In this document: in pieces, positions 33,671 to 44,746 of the stretch
How the letters are laid out: each line of letters starts with the position of its first letter
Numbering within the stretch: position 1 is the stretch's first letter
Assembly: GCA_963678675.1 (NCBI GenBank)
Contig: OY783194.1
Coordinates: 21,740,278 to 21,804,277, forward strand
Direction of reading: 5' to 3'
Length of the DNA stretch: 64,000 nucleotides
Origin: Xiphydria camelus
Taxonomy: Eukaryota; Arthropoda; Insecta; Hymenoptera; Xiphydriidae
Translations under genes and position numbers: made by a program
The notes under the pieces: generated by a model
The model's input: only the letters and a program-made list of their open reading frames with translations
Databases searched by the model: none
Told to the model about the DNA's origin: nothing

Positions 33671-33964
33671 TTAATAAACGTCTGTTACTCGGATATATGA
33701 TTGTTCATGATAAATTAATAACGAAAAAAAAGGTGGCAGACGTTTTGACAACGTATAAAGTACTGACAGACGCAAGTAAAACTGTCAATTTTCGGATTAA
33801 AAAATTTCAATTAATAAATGTCTGCCATTTCATTATTATAAAATGTATGTTGCAAAAGAACGGTTTTTCAAAGTGGCAGACGAATTCAATTATCATTGTC
33901 GACTCTGTTTGATTTACAACGGATGAGGAAATCGATTATAACAAAGGGAATGATGTAGACAATT

Positions 33965-36900
33965 GAAGGGGCAAGTGGATAAAGGGGCTAAATGACATTT
34001 GGAAACTTCCGAGTTATTCAATGAAACGCGTTTTGAACTAGAACTTTTAAAATTATTATTTAATTTTGTTTAGTAATATCGCATAAATTAGTCAAAAATA
34101 AGTTGTTTCTTTGATGAATTCTAATAAACAAAAAAGTGAGATGTTTTTACTAAATTTATAGATTTATGTGTACATAACCCTTTTATCCAAGGACTCCTCT
34201 ATGTTATTTGATTATAAGTGATATGGAATAATGAGTCATTGTATTTATTTAGATTTATTTATTATATAAAAAATAAAAACATATTACTTAAATAATACCT
34301 ATTTAGTAGCAATGAAGCAGCAGCAGTTGTTTTGCTTTCATTTAGTACGTCTTTTTTTTTATTTAGGTTCTGAATTATTCAAATCAACAAACAGTAATTC
34401 TTCATAAAACCATCGGTGTTGTTCTGGAACGTATTTTACTTGTTGTTTAAGGTTCTCTAACTTTTCTTGAGAGACATTTCCAATGTTTTGTGTAAATCTA
34501 GTAAGTACGATTTTGGGCATTTCTTTGCACGATGGATTTTTCAGTAAACTAACTTCCTTAAAAGGTGTATAAGGGTCATACGATTCTTTGTATAAAAAGG
34601 TTCCAAATTTTTCAATTCTGATCCATTTTACTCCATCACGAAAGTTAACTTTTTCATTTAACGTATTCTTTTTCCTGTTTATTAGACCCAAATTTGCTGC
34701 TAATTTTCCAAAGTCATAAAAGTGGTGTGCCATATCATTAACTGTGGATCCTTTTTTCGAAGCCTGTTTTATTATGTTCCGATATTGTTCTGGAGTACAG
34801 ACTGTTTCTGTTTTTCGAAGGACCTTCTCAATGCGCCCAAAATCCCTATCTGAGTCCAAGTATGTGTGACCAACTTCAGGGAATTTGTGTTCAATCACTT
34901 TGAAAATGCCCTTCAAAATTAAAAACTGGAAAAAACAGATCATCGTAAAATTTTTGTTTTGTCCAGCGCAGGAATCGGTCCACATTACTAGATGATTTCT
35001 TGTTTTAGCCTCCTCAGAATTTTGAATAAAATTCCACAAACTGCTAACCACTTCAATGCTACCACGATTAGCTACATTTTCTGTCCACGTTTGCATGCAA
35101 GATTTATCGCAGTCTGTTGAAACAACATGGATTCCTAAATTATAGAACCATAACTGTCTTAAATAGAAAGATTTGGAAGTTGTTAATTTAGGTAACGGCA
35201 TTGTTTGCTGGAGATCGACGGTTAAATATAACATATTAGCATCACTGTGGGCGTTTTCTCTGTCGAATTTTAATAAATCAAAGCCACATTTAACATTTTC
35301 TAGATGTTCCTCATTAGATTCGCCGGTGTCGCATTTACTACAAGTATCACTTTTCGGGTGACTAAATGATAAGTTAAATTGAGTGGAGAATATACCTGCA
35401 TAAGAAGAGTGTTTAATCTTATAGTTTTCAGGCTTATTATCTTTTTTGCACCTTTCTAAGTAAAGTCTATACATGGTGGATATATTTAGTTGCGGTGATA
35501 AATACATTTTGTGAGGGTTACTGTTCCTAGAGTAATGAGAAGACTCGGGTGGAAACTGCCCAATGTGTTCTTTTATATACTCTATCACCTCGTGGGACAT
35601 CTTATGAGGTCTGTTTGAGTGACGCCCACGTAGATCAGGAGATGGTACCGATGAGCCTTTCTGTAACTTTTTCTGGATGATTTCTACTTTTTTCTTGCTT
35701 ATTTGAAACAATGAACAAAAAGCAGTTTTACACACTTTAATTTGCTCATTGTTTCTAGTTATTAAGTAATCGTATGAAAAAGACTTCTGCTTCTTGGAGT
35801 TTTTTACTGCTCGTTTTGTAGATCTTCCCACAATACTTCTAAATAGCAACGAATTTTTTGAATTTATATCAAGCTTATAAAATTCATTAAATATAGACTG
35901 CCGCATATCAATTGTAAACTTATTATTACATTGCAATCTACACTTTTCAGTGCACAAATTATTCAAGCACACTTTTCGTTCTGCTACTTCATATCCTTTT
36001 TGCGAGATGTATTTTCTTCCTTTTTCTCTGTCCGTTGCTGCTTTTATCCTCTTCCAGGTATCAGGACGTCTTATCCTTTTTCTAGAAATTTTAGGATTCT
36101 TAGGAAATGATTTCAACTTTCTTTTTTGTTCATTTTCTTCAGTTTCAGTTTCCTGTATTGTTTCGTTGCATTTTTTACTTGTATCTTTATTATCAGCTGC
36201 TGATATTTTTTTGTTTGCTACTATTTGTCTGTTTTCATTTTGTTCGTCGATTTCAGAGTTATTCGAAGAACTTGCTTCATCAAAGGGAACGTACTCATCG
36301 CCAGAGTCTTCAAAAAGCTCTTCAAAATCTGAAACATTTTTTACTACAATTAGAAGAATTAAAATAATTTTTATTTTAGAGATTACCTACCTTGATCTAA
36401 CTGATCGTCAGGACTTAAATTTTCCAAATTTGGTTGTGTTGCATTTGCTGGCACTTTGACCGGTACTGAAGATGGCAAACCCTCGGAGAAACTGTTACTA
36501 TATTCTTAAAAAAAGAAACGTGATTTAAGGCTTATAAGTATAATATTGTGTCCATGCTACAAGAATAAGAGTAATAACAAACATTTAACGTATTTCCGCA
36601 TATATCTATATGGACACACTAGTATCGCAACCTCTGACTGACTCAAACACCAATACTTTAGAAAGATGCATACTCTCTAAAGTGCTAAAAATACAACTAC
36701 TTACTCCCATACAAACTGGTACTCGCATCAAGTAAACTTGTATTGCTGATTTGTGCCGAAACTATGCCCTTGCCTCGGTCCCCAAAATAGTCCCCTAAAG
36801 AAAAATAATAGTTAAACCTAAATCGACTTCGATTATGTGAAACGAAAAAATAGTATATTAATATTTAGTAGTAAATGTGAACGAAAAGTAATGTAAGAGG

Positions 36901-37519
36901 AACATCAAACATTTTATTTTTAATCTTATAATAATAACTAATTTTTACTGCTAATTAAGTTCAAACAGCAAACATCTAAATAATATTGACTACAGTGTAC
37001 TTAAATAAGTGCATTTTCTAAAATTAGCAGTAGATAGGTTATGATGCCAAGAAAATATACGTAAATAGGAAATGTGTATGTATAATGAATGCATATACAT
37101 ACCATTTTCTATTTTCTGAACTGCGACTTTTTGCTCTGATTCTTCTAGGGCCTTCAAAACCATTGCTTGTCCACGCGAAAACATTTTTTTCAATACTAAC
37201 ACTGGATACCACTTGACACTCACTTTGAGGTTATGCGAGCTAAATTATCATTAATACAATGAATAAAGGGGTTAACTAACTGCTTACTGCAGTGCATAAC
37301 ATAGATAAAGGGGTTATGTGATTTTAACTTCTTTATTCAGCAAATTTGGTAAACATTGTGTCACATAACCCCTTTATCAAGTAAATATCTTCTAAAATGC
37401 AACAGATTCTGTGAATTTGAAGTGTTTAAATATTACTTTTTCATTTGACTACTTCATCCATAACAAAAAATGAAAAAATTAAAAAATGTCACTTAGCCCC
37501 TTTATCCACTTGCCCCTTC
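33965..37519 (-). mobile_element. Apparently intact DNA transposon with 4-bp AATT duplication (Sola-like, tentative)
   Basis: Inverted ends GAAGGGGCAAGTGGATAAAG at 33965 and the inverse at 37519 are flanked by AATT on both sides (33961-33964, 37520-37523). The terminal repeats are about 30 bases (one or two mismatches). Several internal copies of the AAAGGGGTTATGTGA theme occur at about 34170 and 37265-37380. It encodes one spliced transposase and sits within element D. The 4-bp duplication is what I recall for Sola. Naming needs a database search. Confidence 0.8.
34359..37184 (-). CDS. Four-exon transposase, ~751 aa, intact (Sola-like, tentative)
   Basis: Exons on the minus strand: 37184-37103 (ATG; ends GAAAATG|GTATGT), 36794-36705 (after TTTAG; ends GGGA|GTAAGT), 36504-36391 (after TTAAG; ends CAAG|GTAGGT), 36328-34359 (after TTTCAG). 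Lengths 82, 90, 114 and 1970 keep phase and give about 751 residues. The N-terminus is acidic, then Lys/Arg-rich (KISRKRIRRPDTWKR), with an early Cys cluster (CLNNLCTEKCRLQC). Core: YLTVDLQQTMPLPKL (about 35215), FYLRQLWFYNLGIH, LVMWTDSCAGQNKN (about 34970), VGHTYLDSDRDFGRIEK (about 34850). The Asp, Asp and Glu/Asp positions suggest an RNase-H-fold transposase. An HPKSDTCSKCD zinc site precedes the core. The Met start is the first in a consistent exon; further 5' exons are possible. Confidence 0.75.
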
Positions 37520-37918
37520 AATTATTAATAAACGTCCGTCATTTAATTACGCCAAATTATTTGAAAATGCTCAGGAATTGTATGAAAATAAAAAAAATAA
37601 GAAACATTTATAAGTTGTAATTAATTGAATTCTTATAAAATGTCAAACATCAATTTCTTGGTAAAAAGAAAATCTAATTATTGGTTTCAAATAATACATG
37701 ATACAATAAATGAACATTATATTTTAGCATCCTATTAATGAATCTCAGAAAGGATACCAGATTTTGGCGTCGTCCGGTTGATGCCGTCCCGAGACAAGTG
37801 CCCGTGCCCTCCCGCGAGGCTCCCGAAATTGGAGAATAGGATCGAGGCACCTCGCACTTTCCGAGACACATCGGCTGGGACCAGTGTCCCGCCATGAAGC
37901 TCGTGAAATTGGAGAACA

Positions 37919-38502
37919 TAGTAAGGGATCCCTCATAAGAAAAAAAAATGATTACCACTCCTCTGAAACTTTGTGAGTAGCTTCATTTTGCCGAGTCTGC
38001 CAGCTTTAATAAAAATATTTGCGAAAAGTCTGGTTTCCGCCGGGGTTTCGAGATATTAATTAACAAACATGTCTAAATTATGAATTTTGTCGGACTGGAC
38101 ATACCCGGCAGAAAACTTGTCGGACAATGTCACGATCAAATTTTATAAATAATTATCTATCTTTGGCGAAAAAATCAGCTCGTTGGTAATTAGTTAACAA
38201 ATTTTATCAATTTTACATGTTCAGAGTGTCGAACTGAACATACATGGCAGAAAACTTGTCGGACAATGTTACCGTTTGATTTCATAAATATTTATCTTAC
38301 TTCGGGCATAGAATGAGCTTGTTGGTCATCAATAGACAAAATTCTTAAATTGTACATGATTATTTATTAATATCTTTAAACCCCGGCGGAAACCAGACTT
38401 TTCGCAGATAAAAAAGTTGGCAGACTCGGCAAAATGAAGCTGCTCATAAAGTTTCAAAGGAGTGGTAATCAATTTTTTTTTCTTATGAGGGATCCCTTAC
38501 TA
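37919..38502. mobile_element. MITE E (584 bp) nested in element D
   Basis: Tips TAGTAAGGGATCCC (37919) and the inverse (38502) are flanked by ACA on both sides (37916-37918, 38503-38505). Inverted repeats are about 135 bases. The middle holds two tandem, diverged copies of a ~139-bp unit (starting GTCGGACTGGACAT at 38089 and GTCGAACTGAACAT at 38228). Non-coding. The TAG tip and 3-bp duplication resemble A-D, but the CCAG part of the tip is missing. To its left, 37750-37918 is GC-richer and carries two diverged copies ending GAAATTGGAGAA. Confidence 0.7.
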
Positions 38503-39414
38503 ACAGAGTCGCGGAGAACGCAAACACGAAATATTATTGCAATACAGATTTATAATGTTATGTCAGCCCCGTAACAGTTTTTAAGTTTCTACATTCATTA
38601 AACTATTAAAGTTTCACATACAATGACGTCATTGTTAATATTTTAATAGTTTCTAAGAATATATTTTTTTCTATAGCAGATGCTAAAGTGTACACTGATC
38701 TACTCAAAATAATCGAACAAGTAACAGGCTAACTGCAAAGATAGATAAAATAATACTTTAACAGCAAGGGTAGATAAAATACTTTAATTTCCATGGAAAC
38801 ACACTTTTTTTTCTTTGCTGCAACTACAATGTGGACGTGAGCTTACTAATAATTTAACTTTTAACTGGTATTAGTTTTTTTGTGAATTTTGCTATAGAAA
38901 AAAATAAAATTTTACACAAGATAAAATGTTCTCGACTTGCGGAATTAATTTACTCGGAACTTCGTTTCTCGTAAATTAGCAATTTCCGCTCGTCGATAGA
39001 ATTCACTTTTATCGTCTTGTATAAAAAATAACTATCATCCATTAAATTCAATGATTATCACTCAAATCGTCCGTCACTACAACGTATGATTAATTTATAA
39101 CATATATTTTATGTTTATTAATTGTCCACACATTCCCTTTGCAATAATCAATTTTTTCATCCACGATAAATTAGATAAACTTGATAATGATCATTGAATT
39201 CGTCTGCCACTTTGCAAACCGTTGTTATACGACATACATTTTATAATAATGAAGTGGCAGACGTTTATTAATCATTTTTTTCATAATTTTTTGACATTGT
39301 TCATAATTTTTTTTTCATGTTGGGACTACACAAAACGTTTGCTACTTTTTCTATCGATATCTCTAACTAAATTTTAGTTGGTAAATTAATTTGAAACGTT
39401 TATTAATCACCCAA
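38503..39414. other. Interior of element D, non-coding
   Basis: AT-rich. It holds further copies of the element's TGGCAGACGTTTATTAAT motif (39249) but no open frame with protein character. Confidence 0.5.
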
Positions 39415-39867
39415 CGTATATACCACCTTGATGACACGTTTGATGACGTGTACCGAATACTCGGGACCACTTAAATAGTTTGCCCAGTGTTTTTTCATCT
39501 TTTCTAGGATTAAAACTATGGATCTTTTATATTGGCAGACACATTTACTAATAAAATTTTTTTAACATTTTTGCAACATTTCCACACCTGTGCTATCAAG
39601 CGAACGGATAGCGGAAAACGTCTGTCAGTGTGCTAGCCCGCATTATTTTTTTTCGAATATCACTGACATTAATTGCAGACATTTACTAATAACTTTTTTT
39701 CCTTGTTCTGCGAACAATTAAAAAAATCATTTAAAAATAGTATGGACTGCGTTAGAGCTTTATGGTATTGATTTGAACAGCACTTATGACCAATATAAAG
39801 GTACAATTGCAGTGGCAGACGTTTACTAATCATCGCATGAAATCTGTCACTATCTCCTGGTCTATTA

Positions 39868-40589
39868 AGCTCGGTTGTACAATGCGAGTTCAGGGTCGCA
39901 CTCAGCTGAGCCGCGAATCGAGTTGAACTCGAGTTTAAAACTACGTAGCGTTGTACATGTTATTTTGAAGTTCGGTTCTGCTGAGCCAAGCTCTACGAAA
40001 ATTAAATGTATGTTGGTAGCATGCGAGCATGCGCATTGTATGAATAGATTAAATTTTTTCGCACGGATAATATTCTCAATCTTCATTCTCGGCAATTGAG
40101 GTTATAATCCAAGAGCTAGCGACAAAATCGACTAAGGTGTTTTAAGATTGCTAGAAATTTGTAAACAGATGTTTAAATAGTAGTAAATGGAAACGGTGAT
40201 GACCTGTCAAGCCATACCGGGTTGTGTAATTGAAAAATTATTTTTCAAAGTTCAAAAAAAAACAAAAAATTATGTTGCTTCTACAAAGCTATAATTTATA
40301 GGGGATGCTCATTCATCTATTTTAAGGAACTATGTAAAAAACAGGTGATTCTGCTGGTTGCAAGTGACTGCCAGGCGACCAAAGGAATACAATTTATTGT
40401 ACATGAGTGTCTTTTTGTTTGTAGCAAATCCAAAACAAATTATGATAATTGATACCGAATGCACGTTCGATCGGATTTTTCGTTCGTATCTGCGCCTCAT
40501 TAAATAAATATTCCGCTGGCGTTGCGGGGTTTTCTAAAGATGTTATAAGATATTTTTTCTCTTACACCATATCTCTCCGCTATCGCCAA
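39868..40589. other. Spacer with a GC-richer inverted motif near 39875-39990
   Basis: GTTGTACAATGCG and, inverted, CGTTGTACATG-like sequence bracket CTCAGCTGAGCCGCG and ACTCGAGT palindromes. It may be an end of the Harbinger element that follows. A decayed continuation of the Harbinger C-terminus (YGVREKISYNI) starts near 40590 and runs leftwards with stops to about 40480. Confidence 0.35.
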
Positions 40590-41075
40590 CTAACAAGCTG
40601 TTTCTATATTGTCCGCGTGTTCAAATTTTGCTCGCATCATAGAATTATCAAAAATTATCGCATCGTGAGTAGAACCAGGCCAACGGCAGACTAGGTCTTG
40701 AAACTTGCAAAATTTATCGCACACTACTTGAACATTAAATGAAAAGAACCCCTTTCTATTTCGAAAAATTTCAGGCTCATTACCACCAGGTGAACTTATT
40801 CGTATATGCGTGCAATCAAGAGCACCTATACATCTAGGAAAACGGCTTATGTTATAAAATTCCTGGCTCGTTGCTAACATTTCTTCAAGGGAAGCAGGCA
40901 TTTTAATGAAGCGATCATAGAGACCAGCTATTGCTCTGGACACCCTCCAAACAATCCGGCTAGCTGTTTATCCACTCCAGCAAAGTCGCCGACTACTTGC
41001 AAAAAACTTCCAGTTGCGTAAAATTTCAACGCTAAAAAGACCATTTCTTCTGCTGTCAGCGCATGATTTCTGTTA
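40480..41075 (-). pseudogene. PIF/Harbinger (HARBI1-type) transposase, degenerate
   Basis: On the minus strand, after a TTAACAG acceptor (about 41075), the sequence encodes NHALTAEEMVFLALKFYATG and FLQVVGDFAGV (the HTH region). A 1-2-base slip near 40975 leads to the frame TASRIVWRVSRAIAGLYDRF. Then comes the DDE_Tnp_4 core: ISRFPRCIGALDCTHIRI (first Asp), PGGNEPEIFRNRKGFFSFNVQVVCD, LVCRWPGSTHDAIIFDNS (second Asp). Stops follow, and only traces of the final Glu region remain. It is a dead copy. Intact relatives act with a Myb/MADF-type partner, and a BESS-containing frame lies at 45600-46200. Confidence 0.75.
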
Positions 41076-41445
41076 ATTAAACATTAAAATCATAAAAGTA
41101 TTATTTCAAGTTAGCGCGGTCTCTCACGGGTCGGTGTGGTTTCGGCGCAGTAAGTATACGGTAAATGTCTTACCGATTCTTTACTAGCCAGCCTCGCTTA
41201 CAGCCTCGGTATGCTGGCGGCGCACAGTGTTTCAAATCTCGAAAATTCCGGCGAAATATCAAGATGTCGGATTCGATTGAAAATGTGTATACGGGGGTTT
41301 TCCAGGTCGCTGACAATGAACCTGGAATCCAAATTCCGAAATTCAAAATGGTCGACATTGTTAGTCATTGTTAGTAAATACTTGTTGGATTCGATTGAAA
41401 ATCAGTGTGAATAAAACATCGTGATATACACAGTAGTTTCATTTA

Positions 41446-41512
41446 GGGCCGGTTTTACCAACAGGTATAAACGCGGTATACCGCGTTTATACCGTGTTGT
41501 TAAAACCGGTCC
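41446..41512. repeat. Near-perfect 67-bp palindrome, Harbinger-type tips head to head
   Basis: GGGCCGGTTTTACCAACA opens the left arm and the right arm ends TGTTGTTAAAACCGGTCC. The centre is GGTATACC. GGGCCGGTTT...CCAACA is a common tip of Harbinger-family MITEs, so this looks like two ends fused after loss of the interior. Confidence 0.7.
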
Positions 41513-41549
41513 TTTTAGGGGATATAATTTTACTATAGTACTTGATGAG

Positions 41550-41869
41550 CGATTCGGGAACTTCACATTCTCCTTTTAGTAGAGCATCTGTTAATAATGT
41601 AAAAAACTTACTGATGCTGTAGGGATTGACGTAGATTCAACACGTTTTCGATATTTCGATGGTAGTGCAGTAAATGATCGATAACACTTTGAGTGGCAAA
41701 GTGGGAAATCATTTATCTGAGATGGCACTTTTGCATCACTCATTATTAACTGATTAGTTTGCCGAATTTTTTAAATTTCAGTACATTTCTGCAATGTTCC
41801 TGCAGTGAAAGCTATCAATTTTTCAGTTTTCTTCTTACAAAACACACAAAACGGTTTCACTTGAGCCAT
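41550..41869 (-). pseudogene. TE-type N-terminal zinc-finger module
   Basis: From an ATG at 41869 the minus strand encodes MAQVKPFCVFCKKKTEKLIAF, TAGTLQKCTEI, one stop, then KIRQTNQLIMSD and FPLCHSKCYRSFTALPSKYRK. A CxxC, followed some 35 residues later by a CHxxCY motif and FTALP, is an N-terminal module I associate with several uncharacterised invertebrate TE proteins. Frame is lost after ESTSIPTAS (about 41625). No partner exon was identified. The same layout might precede AcademX-type proteins, but that is a guess. Confidence 0.35.
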
Positions 41870-42699
41870 GTTTCACGTCTGCTCGCTAACAATGCAGACC
41901 TGAAACTGCCGATGGGGACCAAAATCACGAGGAAAACAGCTGTCCTTTCGGGGATTTAAGCAGATGTGTAGGTATAAATCACGTAGACCTAAGGCTGAAG
42001 AGTATACTATATAACTGTAGTGGTGAGCTCTGCTGAACAGTTTTTATTTCCCTGTAGTTTAGCTAAATTGACAGAAGTCCACTTGAAATTTGAAAATGTT
42101 ATAGTTTTTATCACATAAAGTTTGGAAATTGTAGTCAGCTGAATGCCTCTTGAGTTAAAGTTCGTCAGCTGGACCGTCAAAAATACCGCGCGTCGTATGG
42201 AGTATTGGTTGCAATCATATGTTTTCGCTCCAGCTGACGGTCTCCCCCCTCCCCCCTTTATATATGTAGCTGACTATTACTTTCATACTTGTACATATGT
42301 CAGAAGTCGCCTAAAAAAATCGTTTGGTCTAAATTAATTTAATTTTATTAATTTTGTTTACATGTTTACGTGACCTGCTGACGTGAAATCCCTCCTCCAC
42401 GACACAGCTGACCATTTTTTCGACAGTACCTAACGTCAAATATTCGTAACACAAATATCTGTTGCCATAAAATAACTGTGACAACATTGTTTTGCAAAAA
42501 ATTCCACCCCCTACCACACCCACACCCACCACTATTGGGGCAGCTGACGGTCACTTTTGGCATTCACTCTATATCCCCTTCAAAGGTTCTTAAAACTAGT
42601 CGGCATGAAATGACTACCTGAAAAAGCCCCTACTTCCCGGACTACAAGAATAGCTCGTTCACTCAGCCAATCGTGATTCTTATAATTGGTTTGAATATT
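41870..42699. other. Spacer with recurring CAGCTGAC motif
   Basis: There is no gene. CAGCTGAC or its inverse occurs near 42135, 42167, 42231, 42403 and 42541, often followed by GGTC, which hints at a degraded element. I could not define ends. Confidence 0.35.
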
Positions 42700-44320
42700 G
42701 AGAAATACTTTTTCAACCAATTCTTATTTTGATGTCACTAAATTGCAGAAGTTATGAGGCAATGAAATTCGTCCTGAGGTCAGATCAACCGGCACCTTTC
42801 CATTCCCAATTTCATGCAATTGATGTGAGAATGTCTCAGCTGATCAGTCGTTTTGCAGTTGGACACGCATATTCTTTTAGTTAATTTTAATGTCTTTACG
42901 TGTCGCCACAAAGTAGAGTATTTCACAGGCACAAGCATTTATTTCATCCGCTGGTGTCGATCGAGGAATTACAGGTAATGTTTGCCTGAAATCTCCTGCA
43001 TGCAATATTAATGCGTTCCCAAATGGTCTGATGTTTCCACGCAAATCTTGAAATGATCGATCAAGAGTCTCGAGCGATTTTTTATGCGCCATTGTGCATT
43101 TATCCCAAACAATAAGTTTGCATTTCTGCAATACTTTTCCCATGCCGGATGCTTTGGAAATATTGCACGTGGGAGTTTCAATAAATTGCACATTCAATGG
43201 CAATTTCAAAGCGGAATGAGCAGTTCTTCCAACTAGTAGCAATATCGCAGCCTTTCCGGACAATGCAAGAGCTAAGGCTATGTCATTTTTTGATCGAATT
43301 GCTGCCAGAATCAATTTAATTCGGAACGTTTTACCAGTTCTTCCTGGCGCATTTAAGAAGAAGATTTCTCCAACCTCGTTATTGACAGTTTGCATTATTT
43401 GATCGTAAATACCTTTTTGCTCAAGATTTAGCTTAAGAATATTGGATTCCACATACAACAAAAAATCACCCGTGTTGTAATTTTGTTCACGACGTAATTC
43501 TACATTGAACGAAGCAGCAGTAGATCGATCCGGTGATGGCATTCCCAATTGATCGAGAACTTTGTTCGCGATTTCTAAGCACAAATCTTCAATCGTTTTA
43601 AACGCTTCATTGTAGATTCCTGCTGTAAAATCCATGTTCGTATTTGAATTTCCTTTGCGTATTCGACGGAAAATATCCTCAGCCATATGCGATTTATATC
43701 TCTTATAACTCAGTTGGGGAGATGAAGGAAAGCAGGCGGTCAATATGATTGAAAACAATGCACGTATTTGATTTGGATGTGACGTGTGGCACGCGTCATT
43801 AAAGGTCGGGACACACATTACCGGGCCGTGCCAGGACCGGGACACGGCCGTCATTCGGCTCTGGCACGGCACGTTGAAGAGTGAGACATACGTTACCGGG
43901 CCGTGCCAGGGTCGAACACGGCCGAAGAGGAAGAAATGGTCAGAACCCTTGCATGGCGCGTGTATCTAGGAACCACACGTGTCCGTCAGTCGTCAATTGC
44001 CTTGGAAACTGCTAGATTGATTGCACTAAAACACGTAAATTACGGAAACAAGAGAAGCGCGGCCGGACCGTCACCGTGAAAAAGTAAAACTGAACTAACT
44101 GGCCCGGCCCGGTAACGGTCCATTGGCGACGCCCGGTCACGACCCGGTAAAGTGAGAACAAAAGCATTTAATTCTATTGGACAGATCGTCCGCCGGACGA
44201 CAGACGATACTCGGCCGTGCACCGGCCCTGGCACAGCTCGGTAATGTATGTCCCGACCTTAATGCATACATCCCAGTGTCGGTCGTTCTCCAATAAATCC
44301 AGAGCTTGACGCTAATTAAT
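42700..44320 (-). pseudogene. Helitron helicase (PIF1-type), interrupted and frameshifted
   Basis: Right to left on the minus strand: QALDLLENDRHWDVCIN (about 44315-44265), a 456-bp MITE insertion, then DACHTSHPNQIRALFSIILTACFPS, KSHMAEDIFRRIRKGN, IYNEAFKTIEDLCLEIANKVL, QLGMPSPDRS, the helicase Walker A region FLNAPGRTGKTF (usually APGGTGKT; Gly to Arg here), GRTAHSALKLPLNVQF, LIVWDKCTMAHKK (usually WDEC; the Walker B Glu is lost to Lys), GDFRQTLPVIP and ADEINAC. A frameshift near 42925 hides the following LWRHVKTLKL. These are canonical RepHel motifs. The Rep nuclease part lies outside or is lost. The lost catalytic residues mark a dead copy. Confidence 0.85.
43803..44258. mobile_element. 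GC-rich TTAA MITE inserted in the Helitron gene
   Basis: TTAA at 43799-43802 and 44259-44262 flanks inverted ends (AGGTCGGGACACACATTACC on the left; inverse with a few changes on the right). Removing it with one TTAA restores WDVCIND-ACHTS in the helicase frame, which proves the boundaries. The interior is GC-rich with repeated CCGGGCCGTGCCAGG blocks and is non-coding. piggyBac-type target preference. Confidence 0.85.
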
Positions 44321-44482
44321 ACCCGAGTCCTGTATCTAAGGCGGCTCTCACACCACCACCGGAGCAACTAGCAACTAGCAATTATCAATAGGCAATATAA
44401 TTTTGATGTTCTCTCATACTGGAGCAACTATTAAATTGGTTTCTGTGCTTCTCAAAACTGAATGGAAGTATTACAATAAAAA

Positions 44483-44746
44483 ATGTCTTCCTCTGATAAA
44501 TACGACGTTTTAGTGTTGTGGTTATTAAGAAGAAAAAGAAAAAGAAGGAAATTTTGGATACATCCTGCATTAACACAATTAATGGAACATAGTGCCAATG
44601 TGTGTGCTAAAGAACTGAGTTCACATCCTGAACATTTTAAGAACTGTTACCCCGAATGGAGTCAAATACCTTTCAGATTCTTCTTAACATGCTCGTCGCC
44701 CAACGCGATTCGGTTGAGTTTACGGATCGTTAACGGATTGACCTGA
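44483..44746 (+). pseudogene. Harbinger transposase N-terminal fragment
   Basis: ATG at 44483 opens MSSSDKYDVLVLWLLRRKRKRRKFWIHP. The RRKFWIHPAL...LSSHPEHFKNCYRM pattern is the conserved start of HARBI1-type transposases (RRFWVHP, then FxxYRMS). Two extra C bases near 44650 shift the frame. The other frame continues MESNTFQILLNMLV as expected, then stops. Upstream (44340-44375), GGCGGCTCTCACACCACC after TAA may be the element tip. The rest of the gene is replaced by the foldback at 44737. Confidence 0.6.

Larger units (their letters stand above)
32240..39864. mobile_element. Long-TIR element D carrying nested insertions
   Basis: Tips TAGACCAGGAGATAGTGAC (32240) and its inverse (39864) are flanked by TTA on both sides (32237-32239, 39865-39867). 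The inverted repeats run about 450 bases at high identity (32240-32695 and 39415-39864). A 17-18-bp motif, roughly ATTARTAAAYGTCTGCCA, recurs at least eight times through arms and interior (for example 32269, 32556, 33815, 39249, 39812). Subtracting nested elements leaves about 2.5 kb of non-coding own sequence, so it is non-autonomous. The TAGNCCAG tip and 3-bp duplication link it to elements A-C. Confidence 0.75.

Noticed and set aside
35950..36459. Plus-strand Phe/Ser/Leu-rich membrane-like protein
   Set aside because: Antisense of the transposase exons, whose splice phases and motifs on the minus strand are convincing.
42131..42560. Recurrent CAGCTGAC as a possible element with terminal repeats
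   Set aside because: Copies are in mixed order and spacing. No consistent inverted pair or target duplication was found.
43799..44262. GC-rich block as a host CpG-island promoter
   Set aside because: TTAA duplication and exact restoration of the Helitron frame show it is an inserted MITE.
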